Source: Periconia sp. R9002
Taxonomy: Eukaryota > Ascomycota > Dothideomycetes > Pleosporales > Periconiaceae
Reading direction: 5' to 3'
Assembly: GCA_023627715.1 (NCBI GenBank)
Contig: JAMAHW010000020.1
Coordinates: forward strand, 310,001-374,000
Length of the DNA stretch: 64,000 nt
Part shown: piece after piece, positions 36,171 to 48,448 of the stretch
Position numbering within the stretch: the stretch's first letter is position 1
Layout: each line of letters starts with the position of its first letter
Notes under the pieces: model-generated
What the model was told of the DNA's origin: nothing
Database searches by the model: none
What the model saw: only the letters and a program-made list of their open reading frames with translations
Translations under genes and position numbers: made by a program

Positions 36171-39100
36171 ATGCTGCGCTCCGCTCGCAGCTATGCTTAT
36201 ACCAAGCCGTCTGTAAACCTTCGCCGCGCAGCGCTCACATCGCGCGCTTTCCAACGAACTTACGCCGCAGTCACCGATCTTTCGAATTTCCCAAGGGTCG
36301 GCGAGCAGCTTCATGGCTTTACTCTCAAACGCGTGAAGCAAGTTCCCGAGTTGGAGTTGACTGCCCTCCAACTTGAGCATGACAAGACGGGCGCAGAATA
36401 CCTCCACATTGCCCGAGATGATGCCAACAATGTCTTCTCTGTCGGCTTCAAGACAAATCCTCCCGATGATACAGGTGTACCACATATACTTGAACATACA
36501 ACATTATGTGGTAGTGAGAAGTAGGCTACTCCATCTGCTCGTAACCACATATCCTGACTGCCATTCCCAGGTACCCCGTACGAGATCCGTTTTTCAAGAT
36601 GTTGCCACGATCGCTTTCAAATTTCATGAACGCCTTCACTTCATCCGACCATACCACTTACCCTTTCGCAACAACAAACGCAAAAGACTTCCAAAACCTC
36701 ATGAGCGTTTACCTCGATGCCACCCTTCACCCATTATTGCAAGAAAATGATTTCACACAGGAAGGCTGGAGGATAGGTCCAGAGAATCCGTTGGCTGTGC
36801 GGGAGGAAGGCTCGGAGGATTCTTCAAAGCGCCTCGTGTTCAAAGGCGTCGTTTACAACGAAATGAAAGGTCAAATGTCGGATGCAAGCTATCTCTACTA
36901 TATCAGGTTCCAAGACCATCTTTTTCCAGACATCAACAACTCTGGCGGAGACCCTCAAAAAATCACCGATCTGACCTGGGAACAATTGCGAAAATTCCAT
37001 GCAGACCATTATCATCCTAGTAATGCTAAATTACTGACGTATGGAAACATGCCTTTGGTCGAGCATCTGAAAGAGATTGATGCTCGATTGAAGAGGTTCG
37101 ATAAGATATCGATCGATCAGGACATCAAGCTGCCTATTGAATTGCATGCGCCCAAGCACGTCACCGTATCTGGCCCCTTGGATCCCTTGGTGCCAGCCGC
37201 TCGGCAGTTCAAGACATCAGTGACCTGGTTGATGGGCGATACCGCAAATGCTGTCGAGAGCTTTTCGATCGGCGTCTTGAGTAGTCTGTTGATGGATGGA
37301 TACGGTTCACCGCTATATCGAAATCTCATCGAGTCGGGACTTGGTGCAGATTTCAGTCCCAATACGGGATACGATACTGCAGGAAAGAGAGGAGTGTTTT
37401 CAGTCGGCCTGAACGCTGTTAAAGAAGAGGATGTGCCGAAGGTTCGGGAAGCGATTGCTAAAACATTCCAGGAAGCTCGAGAGAATGGGTTCGATCAGAT
37501 CAAGATCGACGGTATTCTCCATCAGCTCGAACTGTCGCTGAAACACAAAACTGCACACTTCGGTATGAACATGATGCAAAGGCTCAAGCCCGGGTGGTTC
37601 AATGGAGTCGATCCGCTAGACGCTCTTGCTTGGCAAGACACGGTTGATGCTTTCCAGGAGAAGCTTGCGAGCGGGGATTATCTTGAGAGCCTTCTGGATC
37701 AATATCTGCTGAACGACAAAACACTGACGTTCACTATGGCACCTTCTGAAACTTATAGCCAAGAGCTCGTGGAGGAGGAAAATACCCGACTAAAAGATAA
37801 AATTGCCGAGGTAACGAAACAATTTGCAAGCCAAGAAGAGGCACATAGCTACCTAGAAAAAAGAGAGATGGAGCTATTGGATGTTCAAGAGAAGGCAAGG
37901 AACCAGGATCTCAGCTGTTTGCCTACTGTTCATGTCAAGGATATCCCACGCGAAAAAGAAAGAAAGCCGCTTCGACACACGACTGTTGGCGACGTCGAAG
38001 TACAATGGCGTGAAGCACCTACCAATGGCTTAACATACTTTCGCGCGGTACACCGACTCGAAAATCTCCCGGATGAGCTGAGGCAAATGATACCCCTCTT
38101 TACTAGTGCCGTCATGCGACTTGGAACCAAGGATAAGACTATGGAGCAATTGGAAGAGCTCATCAAACTGAAGACTGGCGGTATTTCCGTAGGGTATCAC
38201 TCCTCGCCGTCTCCTCATGCTCTTGATCAATATTCAGAAGGTCTTTCGTTTACTGGATACGCCTTGGACCGCAACATTCCCGACATGTATGAACTTCTCC
38301 GAACAATCATAATGGAAACGAATTTCGATGGACCTGAAGCCGAAAAGAAGATTCGGGAGTTGCTTCAGTCATCGGCGAGTGGTGCAATTAATTCCATAGC
38401 CGAATCGGGCCATTCGTTTGCCCGAACTTTTGCAGAATCTAGTCTCACTCCCGTTGGCAGACTCAACGAACAAACTGGAGGATTGACGCAAGTGAAATTC
38501 ACTACTGGACTAGCATCTCGTTCTCCGACCGACTCCCTGAGCGATGTGATGCAGAGCTTAAAGTTGATACAATCTTTTGCCATTGCAAATAATAATCAAC
38601 TCCGGGTCGCCCTTAACTGTGGCGGTGAGAGCTCCACACCCAACCAAGAAGCGCTCCGTCGTTTTCTCGACAGTATCCCGAAAAAGGCAGCATACCCAAA
38701 CCCTGTGCAAAGACAATACACACGTAACTCGAAGTCATTTTTCCCACTCCCATATCAGGTCTACTATTCCGCACGAGCTGTATCCACCGTACCTTACACC
38801 AATGCTGCCGGTGCCCCTCTAGAGATTCTCGCCCAGTTATTAACACATAAGCATCTCCACCATGAGATACGAGAGAAAGGAGGCGCTTACGGAGGTGGTG
38901 CATATTCTCGATCACTCGGTGGGTTGTTCGGGATGTACAGTTATCGCGACCCTAACCCTCAAAACACAATGAACATCATGTCTGAAGCCGGTCAATGGGC
39001 AAGGGATCGGATTTGGACAGCTCAGGATTTGGAAGAAGCAAAATTGAGCGTCTTCCAAGGTTACGATGCTCCGCAGACCGTGAGCCAGGAAGGCATGCGA

Positions 39101-39361
39101 CTTTTCCTCTCGGGTATTACCGACGACATGTTACAGACGCGACGGGAGCGCTTGTTGGATGTCACTGCAGAAGACGTTCAACGCGTTGCCGATGAGTTTT
39201 TGGTCCAAAGGGCTTCGGAAAGCAGCCTTGCAATTCTAGGCGAGAAGAAAGAGTGGGCGAACCCTTCTAGTGGATGGGAGATACAGGATCTGCATATGGC
39301 AGAGAACATGGAGCAGATTGCGCAGCAGATTTCTGACGAGCCTGCTGCTGCTGCCAACTAA
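36171..39361 (+). CDS. CYM1: Mitochondrial presequence protease (M16C, Cym1/PreP)
   Basis: Exons 36171-36520 and 36571-39361 (50-bp intron, join [13 protein letters not shown]) encode 1,046 residues. The inverted zinc motif HILEH (His105-x2-Glu108-His109) in [14 protein letters not shown] defines the M16 metalloprotease. The downstream [20 protein letters not shown] and [11 protein letters not shown] blocks are typical of the M16C branch (Cym1, human PITRM1). The N terminus [12 protein letters not shown] with Arg and no acid for over 30 residues is a good mitochondrial targeting peptide. The enzyme degrades cleaved presequences and other short peptides in the matrix. Length matches the family (about 1,000). 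The C-terminal half contains the non-catalytic repeat with [12 protein letters not shown]. It shares its promoter region with taxilin. Confidence 0.96.
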
Positions 39362-40272
39362 CACTCCAGTACCCGTGATCTTCCTATCGTTTGGCTATGA
39401 CTTCAATGTATAATACTTGTATACTACACCTCTTTATCATGAGCGGATCAGCTTGGTGGTAAGTTTAACAAATATTACGATTACGCTTCGTTTCAGCAGC
39501 AATAATCCATCTCCTTTCCCGTGCGATTGCACCCTCATGCACATCTCCATATACACATGCGCACACATTCGACTCCTACTCGTCCCACAGCGCAGTCGAA
39601 CAGATCCGCAGACGTGCAATAGCCTTTACTTCCATGGTATGCACGGTCTGACTACCCTTTGTGGGTAATAATGCGCGAGAACAAACCTGGCTTCCAATCC
39701 AGTTCCTCGAAAGGGGTGCTTGGGTAGAAGCTGGCTTAGCACCTAGTCACAGAACTGCCCGTTTGAGTGAGACTCTTCTCCGGGTTGACTAAAGTTAGGG
39801 GCACATTCATCATATAGAAGGCAAAGACATGACGCAGTAGGCGTGATGGAAACGCACGTCATGGTGCATGTTAATGTGAAAGTCTTTCTCATTTACATAC
39901 TGCAGTTGATTGCTTTTGGGAATTGTTTAATAGACAAATTCTCTAATGCAGGCTTCCTTTTTACACGATAAAGATTCGACATATTACATACTGGTCAATT
40001 GACTTCACACGATATATGAGTCGATATTAAATTGAGATCCTTTTGGGGCATTAAGCTCGTGCGGGAAATCATGGTATGCTAAATGAGTTTGTTCAGAATT
40101 TGGAGTGTTTGGGTAAATGTTTAGAATATACCTTGGGTACAAAACTCTAGCCCCCACTCTTGGCCCTCGTCATTCGGCCCTTGTCAACCGGAGCTACTCA
40201 AACTTCAAGCTTGGAGCTCCAAGCTACATTCCATAACCCCACATACCCAATTGACTCCTCTGTACTCTCGCA
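39362..40272. other. Spacer between CYM1 and M20 peptidase
   Basis: About 910 bp in tandem orientation, with no supported gene. It is more A/T-rich than its surroundings after 39880. The peptidase promoter is expected near 40150-40270. Confidence 0.5.
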
Positions 40273-41600
40273 ATGAGATTTCAGCAGCTCCCCCTACTTT
40301 CTCTCATCTTGGGAACAACAGCGGCGCTCAAACAAGCGCCTGTTCGTTCCTCGTCTCCCCTACTCCCCGAAGCCGCCTCCAATGAGCTCCTAGACCTCCA
40401 CCGACGTCTCATAGAGATAGAATCTATAACTGGAAACGAATACGAAGTCGGCGAGTGGCTTTCTACATACTTGAAAAAACAAAATTTTACTGTTGAGCTG
40501 CAAGAAGTTTCTGAGAACCGGTATAATGTTTACGCGTACGGCGGAGAGAAACGATCAACCTCCATCCTCGTCTCATCACACATCGACACCGTACCGCCAT
40601 ACTGGCCGTATTACCATAACAAAACCACGGATATAATAGGCGGGAGAGGATCTGTTGACGCAAAAGGGAGCGTGGCGGCGCAGATTGTAGCAGTGCAGGG
40701 TCTGCGGGAGCAACTCAAAGACGATATCTCCCTACTTTTCGTGGTAGGCGAGGAGACGGGTGGCGATGGCATGCGCGCTTTTTCGTCCTGGTCCGAGCGA
40801 CCTTCACCCGCGCACGAAGTCGTAATCTTTGGCGAGCCTACAGAGGGCAAGTTAGTTTGTGGGCACAAAGGCATCCTCGGTTTCACTATCCACGTCGAGG
40901 GCAAAGCGGCGCATTCGGGATACCCGTGGCTCGGAGTCTCAGCTAATGATATTCTCTCTGAATCTTTGAGCAAGTTGCTTGTGCTTAGAGATGGCGGTCT
41001 GCCGTCTAGCGAGAAATATGGGAATACTACCATGAACTTTGGGAAAATCGAAGGTGGTGTGGCGGCGAACGTGGTTGCAGAGACAGCATCTGCGAAGATT
41101 GCTGTCCGGCTCGCCGGCGGAACTCCGAGGATTGTGTATGACCTCGTCGTAAAAGCGTTGGCTGATGTGAAAGCTGCTGCAAAACAGGCTGGAGGCGATC
41201 TACATATTGAGCGTGAGAGTGAGGGGTGTAAGTTTTTCCCGGACACAAAGTAGTATAAAACACCACGTGGCGTGGCGTTTTGAGATTATGATCACCCACT
41301 GAATCACCTCTCTTTGAATCAAGCTAATTTTTACCCGCAAATCTAGATCCACCTGTCAACATTGATTGCGATGTAGAGGGCTTCGAGACTTTGACGGTCA
41401 ACTACGGGACTGACGTTCCCTTGCTAGCTGGCGAGCACAAGAGGTTCTTGTATGGACCCGGCACGATATTTGTTGCGCATTCAGATCACGAAGCATTGAA
41501 GAAAGAGGAGCTAGAACAAGCGGTTCTTGATTATAGGAAACTAATCATTGCAGCCTCCAAGGTGGAACATCATAATACTCAGGAGGTCGAAGAGCTATAG
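40273..41600 (+). CDS. Secreted M20-family metallopeptidase (carboxypeptidase-like)
   Basis: Exons 40273-41227 and 41347-41600 (119-bp intron, GTAAGT..TAG, join SEG|YPPVNIDCDV) encode 402 residues. The first 19 residues form a signal peptide (MRFQQLPLLSLILGTTAAL). Metal ligands and catalytic residues of M20 dimetal peptidases are all visible: His103 and Asp105 in SSHIDTVPP, Asp129 in GRGSVDAKG, Glu160-Glu161 in VVGEETGGDG, and Glu188 in FGEPTEGKLV. GHKGILGFTIHVEGKAAHSG starts the lid/dimer domain (cut here to key residues). Fungal homologues are annotated as probable secreted carboxypeptidases or ArgE/DapE-like. It is likely to act on extracellular or vacuolar peptides. The usual last metal-ligand His should lie near the C terminus, in VAHSDHE. 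N-glycosylation sequons NFT and NKT are present. Confidence 0.9.
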
Positions 41601-41744
41601 AAAAAAAGAAAAGCCAAAAGAGAATCTCGCAAAACTGTACAGGAAGAGACCAATGAACACCATAAACAATGATACCCCTCGTCCCCCGTCATCCTATAGC
41701 TCCCATTGTGTTCTTGATCATGGATACATGCATTTTTCCGTCTT

Positions 41745-42566
41745 TCATATCCGCGGGGACGCGTCGGTTGACGGTACTAGTTGTTTATCACCGGCAGATC
41801 CCAACTGAGGCTCAGACTTGATGATGCCGAGTTCCAGACTCTCCAACGCAGGGTCGGGGACGCCAGTGTCATGTGGTCCTTTCTTTATTGGATGCTGCTG
41901 ATTTGCCATCACCATGCTATCATCTCTTGCGTATTGTCGAGAAATCACACCCCCTAGTTCCTCGGCTTTGTCCCGCACTTCCTTTTCCGCCTGCAGCAGG
42001 CTGCAGCAGAGGCAGCAGTATGATTTGACCGTGTCCTCGATGCACGAGCCGTCGATGTCGTACCTTTCGCGAATCTCTCCAAGTTGCAAGGTTTGCATGA
42101 CCCAACTAAGGTGGAACGAAGAAGCAACGATGAAGAGGAGACACTACTCACATCTCTGTTAGCAGGTACGGACCTTGAAATGGAAAGTGGCGGTAAGGGA
42201 GGGGAGAATGATTCATACAGAAACGTTGCACGGTTCGTATGTAGTCATGTCTCCCGCATGGCGGAGACGATGATGAGTGCGACCAAACGTCACGCAGGGA
42301 AAGAAGCATGTCAAGCAGCCTGATAAGTGTTAACATCCGCGAGTTCATCGGTTGACTTTGAGCAGCATCTGTTCAGGACGTTCGATAGACTCTGGGTTGC
42401 TGTGGATACCTGTAGTTGGTGGCGTGAAACAGTCCCCCAGACGATTGCTCCATCTTCTAGAAGTAGGCTTGGATGTGGACGAATCCCATGCCTTTGTTTG
42501 AATGGGTTGGTTGACTCTATCCGCCCATCTTGGGGCCTCTGCGTGTTGGAGAGGAGCAGTCGACAT
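41745..42566 (-). CDS. PLAC8 family cysteine-rich protein
   Basis: Exons 42566-42410, 42319-42219 and 42143-41745 encode 218 residues. Introns of 90 and 75 bp rebuild the domain: DCFTPPTTG|CLTCFFPCVTFGR, then EPCNVS|CLLFIVASSFHLSW. The CLTCFFPC block and the later SYCCLCCSLLQAEKEV block are the two cysteine clusters of PLAC8 proteins, flanked by short hydrophobic segments (WVMQTLQLGEIRERYDIDG precedes the second). Family members include plant FW2.2/PCR and fungal homologues linked to cell size or heavy-metal (Cd, Ca) handling at the plasma membrane; the job here is unknown. The C-terminal 90 residues are polar. It converges on the M20 gene with 144 bp between stops and shares a 940-bp divergent promoter with the aldo/keto reductase. 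Confidence 0.88.
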
Positions 42567-43509
42567 AGCAGCTTGTTTTGCCAATGGCCGTTGCGGGTCA
42601 CGGATTGTAAATATGGGCGAGACAGCTAGTAGGAAACAGATAAGGACGAGAAGAAATAAGGGTATGAATATCCGTGAAACGCGAGCCCTTTTGGGTTGTA
42701 TGTGAAAGAGTCTGGGAGGTTGGTGAGCGTGTGAACAACACAGAGACGTATCTTGTACGGCGCCATTTCCTCCGCAAGTATCAGAAGCTACGATTCAGAA
42801 AACAGCAGTTCAAACACAGTTGTGTAGGTAGTTACTACCTTCGGGTCATGGTTTTCACTTACCCAAAGCTATATCAAGCGTGTAACTACCTCCGATGCTC
42901 TTGACCTCATTTACGTCACCTCCCATACTCCGGTCCTTATTTTTCACACCATAGTGTTAGCATGGTGATAATTTCAAATACCTTGTTTGACAAGTCTACA
43001 TCATCGCATTCCTCAAGTGGGCAACAATCTGGTCATGGGTTGGGTTTCTTGTAGGCACCTGAATGAGGTATGAGGTACGGCTGTAGTGGTCTAAGGGAAT
43101 TGGTGGGGAAGTAATATGCGATCCCAGCGAGCAAAATGTGTGGGGGCATAGCTAGTACTTCGCAATTTTTTTAGCTTAACGTTATGTTGGGCTAGCCACT
43201 TACGACCGGAAATACCTGGGTCGCTAACACCGCCATCAAATGTTAACCCCGTTCCGGACGACTTGTTCTCTCGCATCTCGCAAACATGGCAAAAGCAAGA
43301 ATGTTAGCTCGGAACAGAAAATGCCAAGCCTCATGACCGGACTAAACATGGCTGTCTTGAGTGGATTTGCAAAAGGTGCAAAATCCGATGCAAACTATAA
43401 GAGAGCTTGTACGCAACGGCAACACTGATTCATTTTATCATCATCATCCTCTTCTTTTCCTTCACAAGTTCACAATCTCATAGCTTGAATCATCTCACTT
43501 CTATACAAC
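42567..43509. promoter_or_regulatory. Divergent promoter region, PLAC8 / aldo-keto reductase
   Basis: 940 bp between outward-facing ATGs with no gene of its own. The stretch just upstream of the reductase start (43430-43500) is C/T-rich. Confidence 0.5.
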
Positions 43510-44529
43510 ATGTCTCTTCCTACGAAACCTTTGGGCAAGAACGGTCCTCAAGTCAACCAACTTGGTCTCGGCCTCATGGGTCTTTCTTCATTCTATGGCC
43601 CGGCGAAGCCCGACCCAGAACGCTTCGCATTCCTCGATGCCGCTTATGAAAAGGGCGAGCGATTCTGGGATACTTCCGACCTTTACGGTGACAGCGAGGA
43701 GTTGCTCGGCAAATGGTTCAAAGCTAACCCCGACAAACGCAAAAACATCTTCCTTGCAACCAAATTCGCAGCTGTAGCGCACCCTGACGGGACTTATACA
43801 ACCGATATCAGCCCAGAACACGCCAAGAAGGCCTGCGCAAAGAGCTTGGAGAGGTTGGGACTACCATCCGTCGACTTGTACTATGTCCACCGTATGGATA
43901 AGGTGACCCCGATCGAGAAGACAATGCAAGCTCTAGTTGAATTGAAGAACGAGGGCAAGTTCCAGTATATCGGCCTCTCCGAGTGTTCTGCAGACACGAT
44001 TCGTCGTGCATATGCTGTTCACCCCGTTACCGCTGTCCAGGTCGAGTACAGTCCTTTCTCCTTGGAAATTGAGTCTAAGGAGATCGACGTCCTACGCACC
44101 TGCCGCGAGCTGGGTGTTGCGATAGTTGCCTACTCCCCTCTTGGCCGAGGTTTGATCTCCGGGCAGTACACTTCACCAGAGGACTTCGATGATAGTGACA
44201 TACGCAAGTGGTTGCCACGCTTCAGCAAGGAAAACTTTCCCAAGAACTTGAAGCTTGTTGAGGATCTAAAAGCTGTGGCGCAGAAGAAGAACGCGACGCC
44301 AAGTCAACTGGCCCTTGCTTGGTTGCTCGCTCAAGGAGACGATATCTTCCCGATTCCCGGTACCCAGAGGATTGAAAGACTGGAGGAAAACATCGGCTCA
44401 GTCAGTCTGCAATTGACCAAGGAAGAGGAGCAAGAGATTCGCCGGGCAGTAGAGTCTGCAGAAATTGTTGGCGGCAGGTATCCTGACATGCTGAAGGATA
44501 GCATGTATGCGGACACACCCGCGCTGTAA
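43510..44529 (+). CDS. Aldo/keto reductase (AKR, YakC/AKR13-like)
   Basis: Single exon, 339 residues, starting MSLPTKPLGKNGPQVNQLGLG. The AKR barrel landmarks are in order: GLGLMGLSSFYGP, then FWDTSDLYGDSEELLGKWF with the catalytic Asp and Tyr, KNIFLATKF with the catalytic Lys, and DLYYVHRMD with the His. C-terminal NADPH-binding IPGTQRIERLEENIGS (cut) is typical. Family members reduce aldehydes and ketones with NADPH; the closest described group is AKR13 (S. pombe YakC and fungal homologues). The protein is probably cytosolic. Neighbours on the right (isochorismatase-like hydrolase, Zn(II)2Cys6 regulator, short-chain dehydrogenase) could form a loose catabolic group, but this is inference. 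Confidence 0.94.
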   Translation: MSLPTKPLGKNGPQVNQLGLGLMGLSSFYGPAKPDPERFAFLDAAYEKGERFWDTSDLYGDSEELLGKWFKANPDKRKNIFLATKFAAVAHPDGTYTTDISPEHAKKACAKSLERLGLPSVDLYYVHRMDKVTPIEKTMQALVELKNEGKFQYIGLSECSADTIRRAYAVHPVTAVQVEYSPFSLEIESKEIDVLRTCRELGVAIVAYSPLGRGLISGQYTSPEDFDDSDIRKWLPRFSKENFPKNLKLVEDLKAVAQKKNATPSQLALAWLLAQGDDIFPIPGTQRIERLEENIGSVSLQLTKEEEQEIRRAVESAEIVGGRYPDMLKDSMYADTPAL

Positions 44530-45177
44530 ATCTCAGTTTATCTGGTGCGCACCTAATGTTAGTACAATGAGCAATGAATAAATCCCTATGTATGCAGCAT
44601 GTTGATGTAACTTTCGGGCATGTTGTAATGATGTTGTGCCAATCACATCGGAATATCACCCGATTGTATGCAGAAAAGCCAGATTCTTCAATGTGAGTTA
44701 GGTTCTCTGGCTACATATGAACATCATAAATACCCATAAACATGACGCAGCTGCATAGAGTAAGGCAAGCGAAGCGTGAGCGACATACGTTTTCCATTCT
44801 CGATGCCAGACCAAGTAACCAGCTCTCACCGTCCCAATTTTTAGTGGAAAATTTCAAGCAACAGACCTACCCTGACGAGGAAGATCCCACAATATCATCT
44901 CGTTGAGGCAAAATATAATGTGTTGAATTGTTTGATTAAACGTATTGGAGTTACTTTGTCACGAAGTCATGCATCCTTTGAATCCTAGAACTATGATATT
45001 GGCTTCTGTCGAGGATCAAACTATGTACTACATAACCTCCTGAGAACATCTTGGCCTAGAGTTCTAGGCCGACTGAACCCCACTCTTTCCATAGCTCACT
45101 TCAACTATTGCGATCAAACCAACTGGACCAACCTGTGAGAAACGTTGACACTGTTGTGGTAATCAATTTCTAAGCAT
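44530..45177. other. Convergent 3' spacer
   Basis: About 650 bp between the reductase and isochorismatase stops; no gene seen. A/T-rich, probably 3' UTRs. Confidence 0.5.
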
Positions 45178-46148
45178 CTAGATGAATTTGTCAGATTCAG
45201 GAAGGATTGTGCCGTTCTGGAGAATTGCACTAGCTTGGCCTCGCATCAACGTTCCATAGGTGGGCAAATACTTGTCAATGAAAGGAACAACTCCAGGGTA
45301 ACCAGGATCTTTATCCCTCCAGTCGCGCATGAGGTCACACAAAACACCAAAGGTAGACATTAGATGTACACCTGCAGCGAGCATGCGAAGATTTGACGTA
45401 TCGCGAATAAGTGCGGATCCGGTTCCACTGGCTTCGACGTTGGCAAAAACCGAATATCTATCCAATCATGAGAACTCCTATCGATTGTGAAATTAAGGCG
45501 ATAAATCAACACTCACCCTTCAGAGCGCAGTGAGAGCGCGAGAACCTCTGTGCACACATCTGTGACAATGCCCGCTATGATGAACTGCTTTTTGCCCGTC
45601 TTCTTGACCACTTCACGGAACTCCGCGTTATCCCATGCACTATTGTACGAATCGGTCAGCGAACACATTCATATCTCCGGAATTGAATACGTTGTAAAAA
45701 TTACTTACTTGGCTTCCCCGTTACGCTTGATAAGCGGCGCATCCGGATACATGTCCAAGATTTCTTTAAAAAGGGGTCCGTTCGGTCCAGTCTGGGCTGA
45801 GGTGGTCAGAACGACCGGGAGACTGAACAGTTTACCGAGCTCCGCATGAGCCAAGACGTTCTGCTTGAAGACTGTGGGATCGGTATCGTGCGCCAGCTGG
45901 AAAAGACCGATCTGATGATCGACAACGAGAAGCGCCTAAAAGTGTTAGATCCGACAGTAGAAGCTTGCGACTATGGAAAGACAGCTCACAGACTCATTCC
46001 TGTTGATGCGTTCCCATGGAATCCACTCGCTCGATGGGCCTGAGGATGCAGGCAGGCCTTGTCGAGCAAGTAGATTGAGGGCAGGATTGCTAAGGACAGA
46101 CCCAGGTAGCCCGAGAACTGAGAGTGTAATGATAGAATTAAATCTCAT
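45178..46148 (-). CDS. Isochorismatase-like cysteine hydrolase with signal-like N terminus
   Basis: Exons 46148-45990, 45935-45709, 45639-45517 and 45457-45178 encode 262 residues; introns of 54, 69 and 59 bp have GT..AG ends. Joins read NES|ALLVVDHQIGLF, GEAN|AWDNAEF and RSEG|YSVFANVE. The fold signatures are Asp59 in LLVVDHQ, the Lys123-Arg124 pair before NGEANAWDN, and Cys158 in GIVTDVCTEV, which together correspond to the Asp-Lys-Cys site of isochorismatase/YcaC-type hydrolases. The first 20-25 residues (MRFNSIITLSVLGLPGSVLS) look like a signal peptide, unusual for this mostly cytosolic family. The substrate cannot be predicted; YcaC-like members are often orphan. The ATG at 46148 is preferred because it opens the hydrophobic segment; codons upstream encode a polar, unlikely extension. 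Confidence 0.87.
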
Positions 46149-48448
46149 TTTGGCGATGTCTATTTTCTTGAGATGTGGCCAAAAAGAAATGCTTCTCTTC
46201 ACTTCGATGTTGTGAATGTGATGGAAAGAGAGCTTGGAAGTGGCTCCGTGATGGAATTTATACTTCGAAATGTTGCTCTTGATTCTTTTCCAAATTCTAA
46301 CAAACCTTTCCCTAGCTCAATTGAATATCTCCTCTTTCTAATTTCAGATGGCCAAGAATCTAGGCATTGGAGGACCACTGAATGTAAAAAAGGTAGACCA
46401 GGAACAAAAGTATGGAAGGTCATCGTAGAAGGAAGTAACGGGAAGCACATTGTAGAACCGGACCAACCAACACGTATGCCAAGGCGGATGATCAACCGTT
46501 ACAATATCACATTGCTTCTTCTTTGACTGTACCTACTAACCCTTCAAGACGAAAAGTGAGGAGGCTGCTGCCGACGAGTACGCATGCATACTGGCTATCA
46601 TAGCCAATAGACGTTCTCAATCCTTGTAGATGGAAATAGATTTACTTGGATAACTGACTTCTGATGGAGTTTCGTCTTAGTGTCGGTAAATTTGCCTGTA
46701 ATATTATAAAATCTAGGTAGTCATGAACGATATTCTGTAGCTTCGAGGCATACACACCTGATGTTGATCAATTCATGTAGATGCTCCCAATGGTTGAGAC
46801 TATGTTCTATAGCCACAATGATTGTGAGGTTTTCAAATGATGTACGTTATTACAGAAGTAAAGGTGTACATAAGTACCTACTTAGTTATGGAGACAGAGA
46901 CAATTGTTTATCCACAAACGGAAAGAGGTGAGATCCAAAATGGCAATTTCACGCCAGGTTCTCTGATTGGTCCTTTAGTACCTAAACAACGGTAGCCATT
47001 AAACGTCCAGTAGTTTTGCAGTGTCCGATTCTGAATGATGTGTCATATTACTGGTTTGAATCACGGTTGTATAATCGGTAGATAGTTTGGTAGAATGTGC
47101 CTGCAGCATGCAGGAGGTCAGGAAGTCAAGAAAAACACTGTTTATTTTATCTCACAGGGAGGAATAAGTGCCTAATCTTTGAAATATGGGTTCATAAGCC
47201 CATTTGAGCGCCAACTATATCGAAATACGTAATACTAGTAGCTGTTTTTGGCATATGCTGGACTGTCGCGTACATACACACCTATGTAGCTGCTGCTGCA
47301 TGCTTGGCATCTGGCTGTGGGTGCCTGTATGCCGTTTGCATAACCCCTCTATCGCAATCGGTCAAAAAGGAAGCAGGAATTCTCTGCTATAGGTAGGAGG
47401 ATTTCTTGTAATTAGTTATGTTCCCGTAAGCTCCTTGCGTCAATCGCGAGTAAAAAATGAAAATGGTCAATTTGATAAAACCCCGTCAAAGAGCATTGGC
47501 TGTCTATTTTATTTGTATGATGACTTCCTAGTCTTTGCTATTAAGCACACTAGTGATTGCCTCACTAATCCCTATGCCTGGACAGCCTTTCTGGAGAATT
47601 TTCAGAGACAGTGTTTTATCACCTGTTATGAGCAGATCCTTGAGCATTGCCTCTAATAGGAATATTCCGTGGTGTGACTCGCCCCTAGGGGGCGAGATTG
47701 GAGTAGAAGCGCCATGGGTGATTGGCTGAGAGCTGGGAAACCCTATGTTACGCGATGAATGAGATTGTATAAGGACATCGGTTTTAGTGTTCGCCCCCAA
47801 AAGATAAGAACAAGAAGGGGGTGCTTGTCTGCCCCAGTGATATAGTATTGATGCATAAAGCGGAGCAAGGCTCAGCTACCCAATCTCGTCTTTACAGAAT
47901 CTACAAGATAATTATTACTTCTGTCTACTTAATCAGCCATATATATGTGATTTCAACAATCATAAATAGGTGCATCTCAACTAACTTTTGACTAGACATT
48001 CTTGGAGTTTTGTGACCAGTACTTGTTGCCTTTACAGAATGGAACCGAGGTATGCATTGGAGACCTTAGGATCGGGGAATTCCATAAACCGTTTCATTTT
48101 GTCCGCACCTAGTCTAGGTAGGCTAAACCAATCATAATTGCGTACACGTATAAGGCGCGTGCCATTTCCCTACTCTAGCTAGTCTTAGCTGGCACGTGGC
48201 CGGGCATGCTCCAGTTTTGTAATCCTTGGCTCCCACTCCGCATCGATTGCGAAACAACACCCTATCCTATCTTATACCTCTCAGCTGTACTACGGGTATA
48301 AAAACAGTCGAAGTCATTAAGAGAAACCTTGGTAACACTATTGGTATCTCATTACGCCACGGATTGTTATTTTCTTTCTTTTCTTCTCTCTTTGGACGAG
48401 AGACGACGCTGTGCTTGGGCAATAACTCACAGAGCGTCCGTAGTTGTC
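46149..48448. other. 2.3-kb divergent spacer
   Basis: It lies between the starts of the isochorismatase-like and Zn(II)2Cys6 genes. The composition is A/T-rich and no reading frame shows a domain. It contains a short perfect hairpin (47678-47696) and an E-box-like CACGTGG near 48194. A decayed mobile element is possible but I could not identify one. Confidence 0.5.
47678..47696. repeat. Small perfect inverted repeat (8-bp arms, 3-bp loop)
   Basis: CTCGCCCC, then TAG, then GGGGCGAG. It stands out as a GC-rich hairpin in an A/T-rich spacer. The function is unknown. Confidence 0.8.

Noticed and set aside
47528..47800. Transposase or retroelement remnant in the 2.3-kb spacer
   Set aside because: The minus-strand frame has no recognisable transposase or reverse-transcriptase motif, and no terminal repeats were found around it; only a small hairpin is reported.
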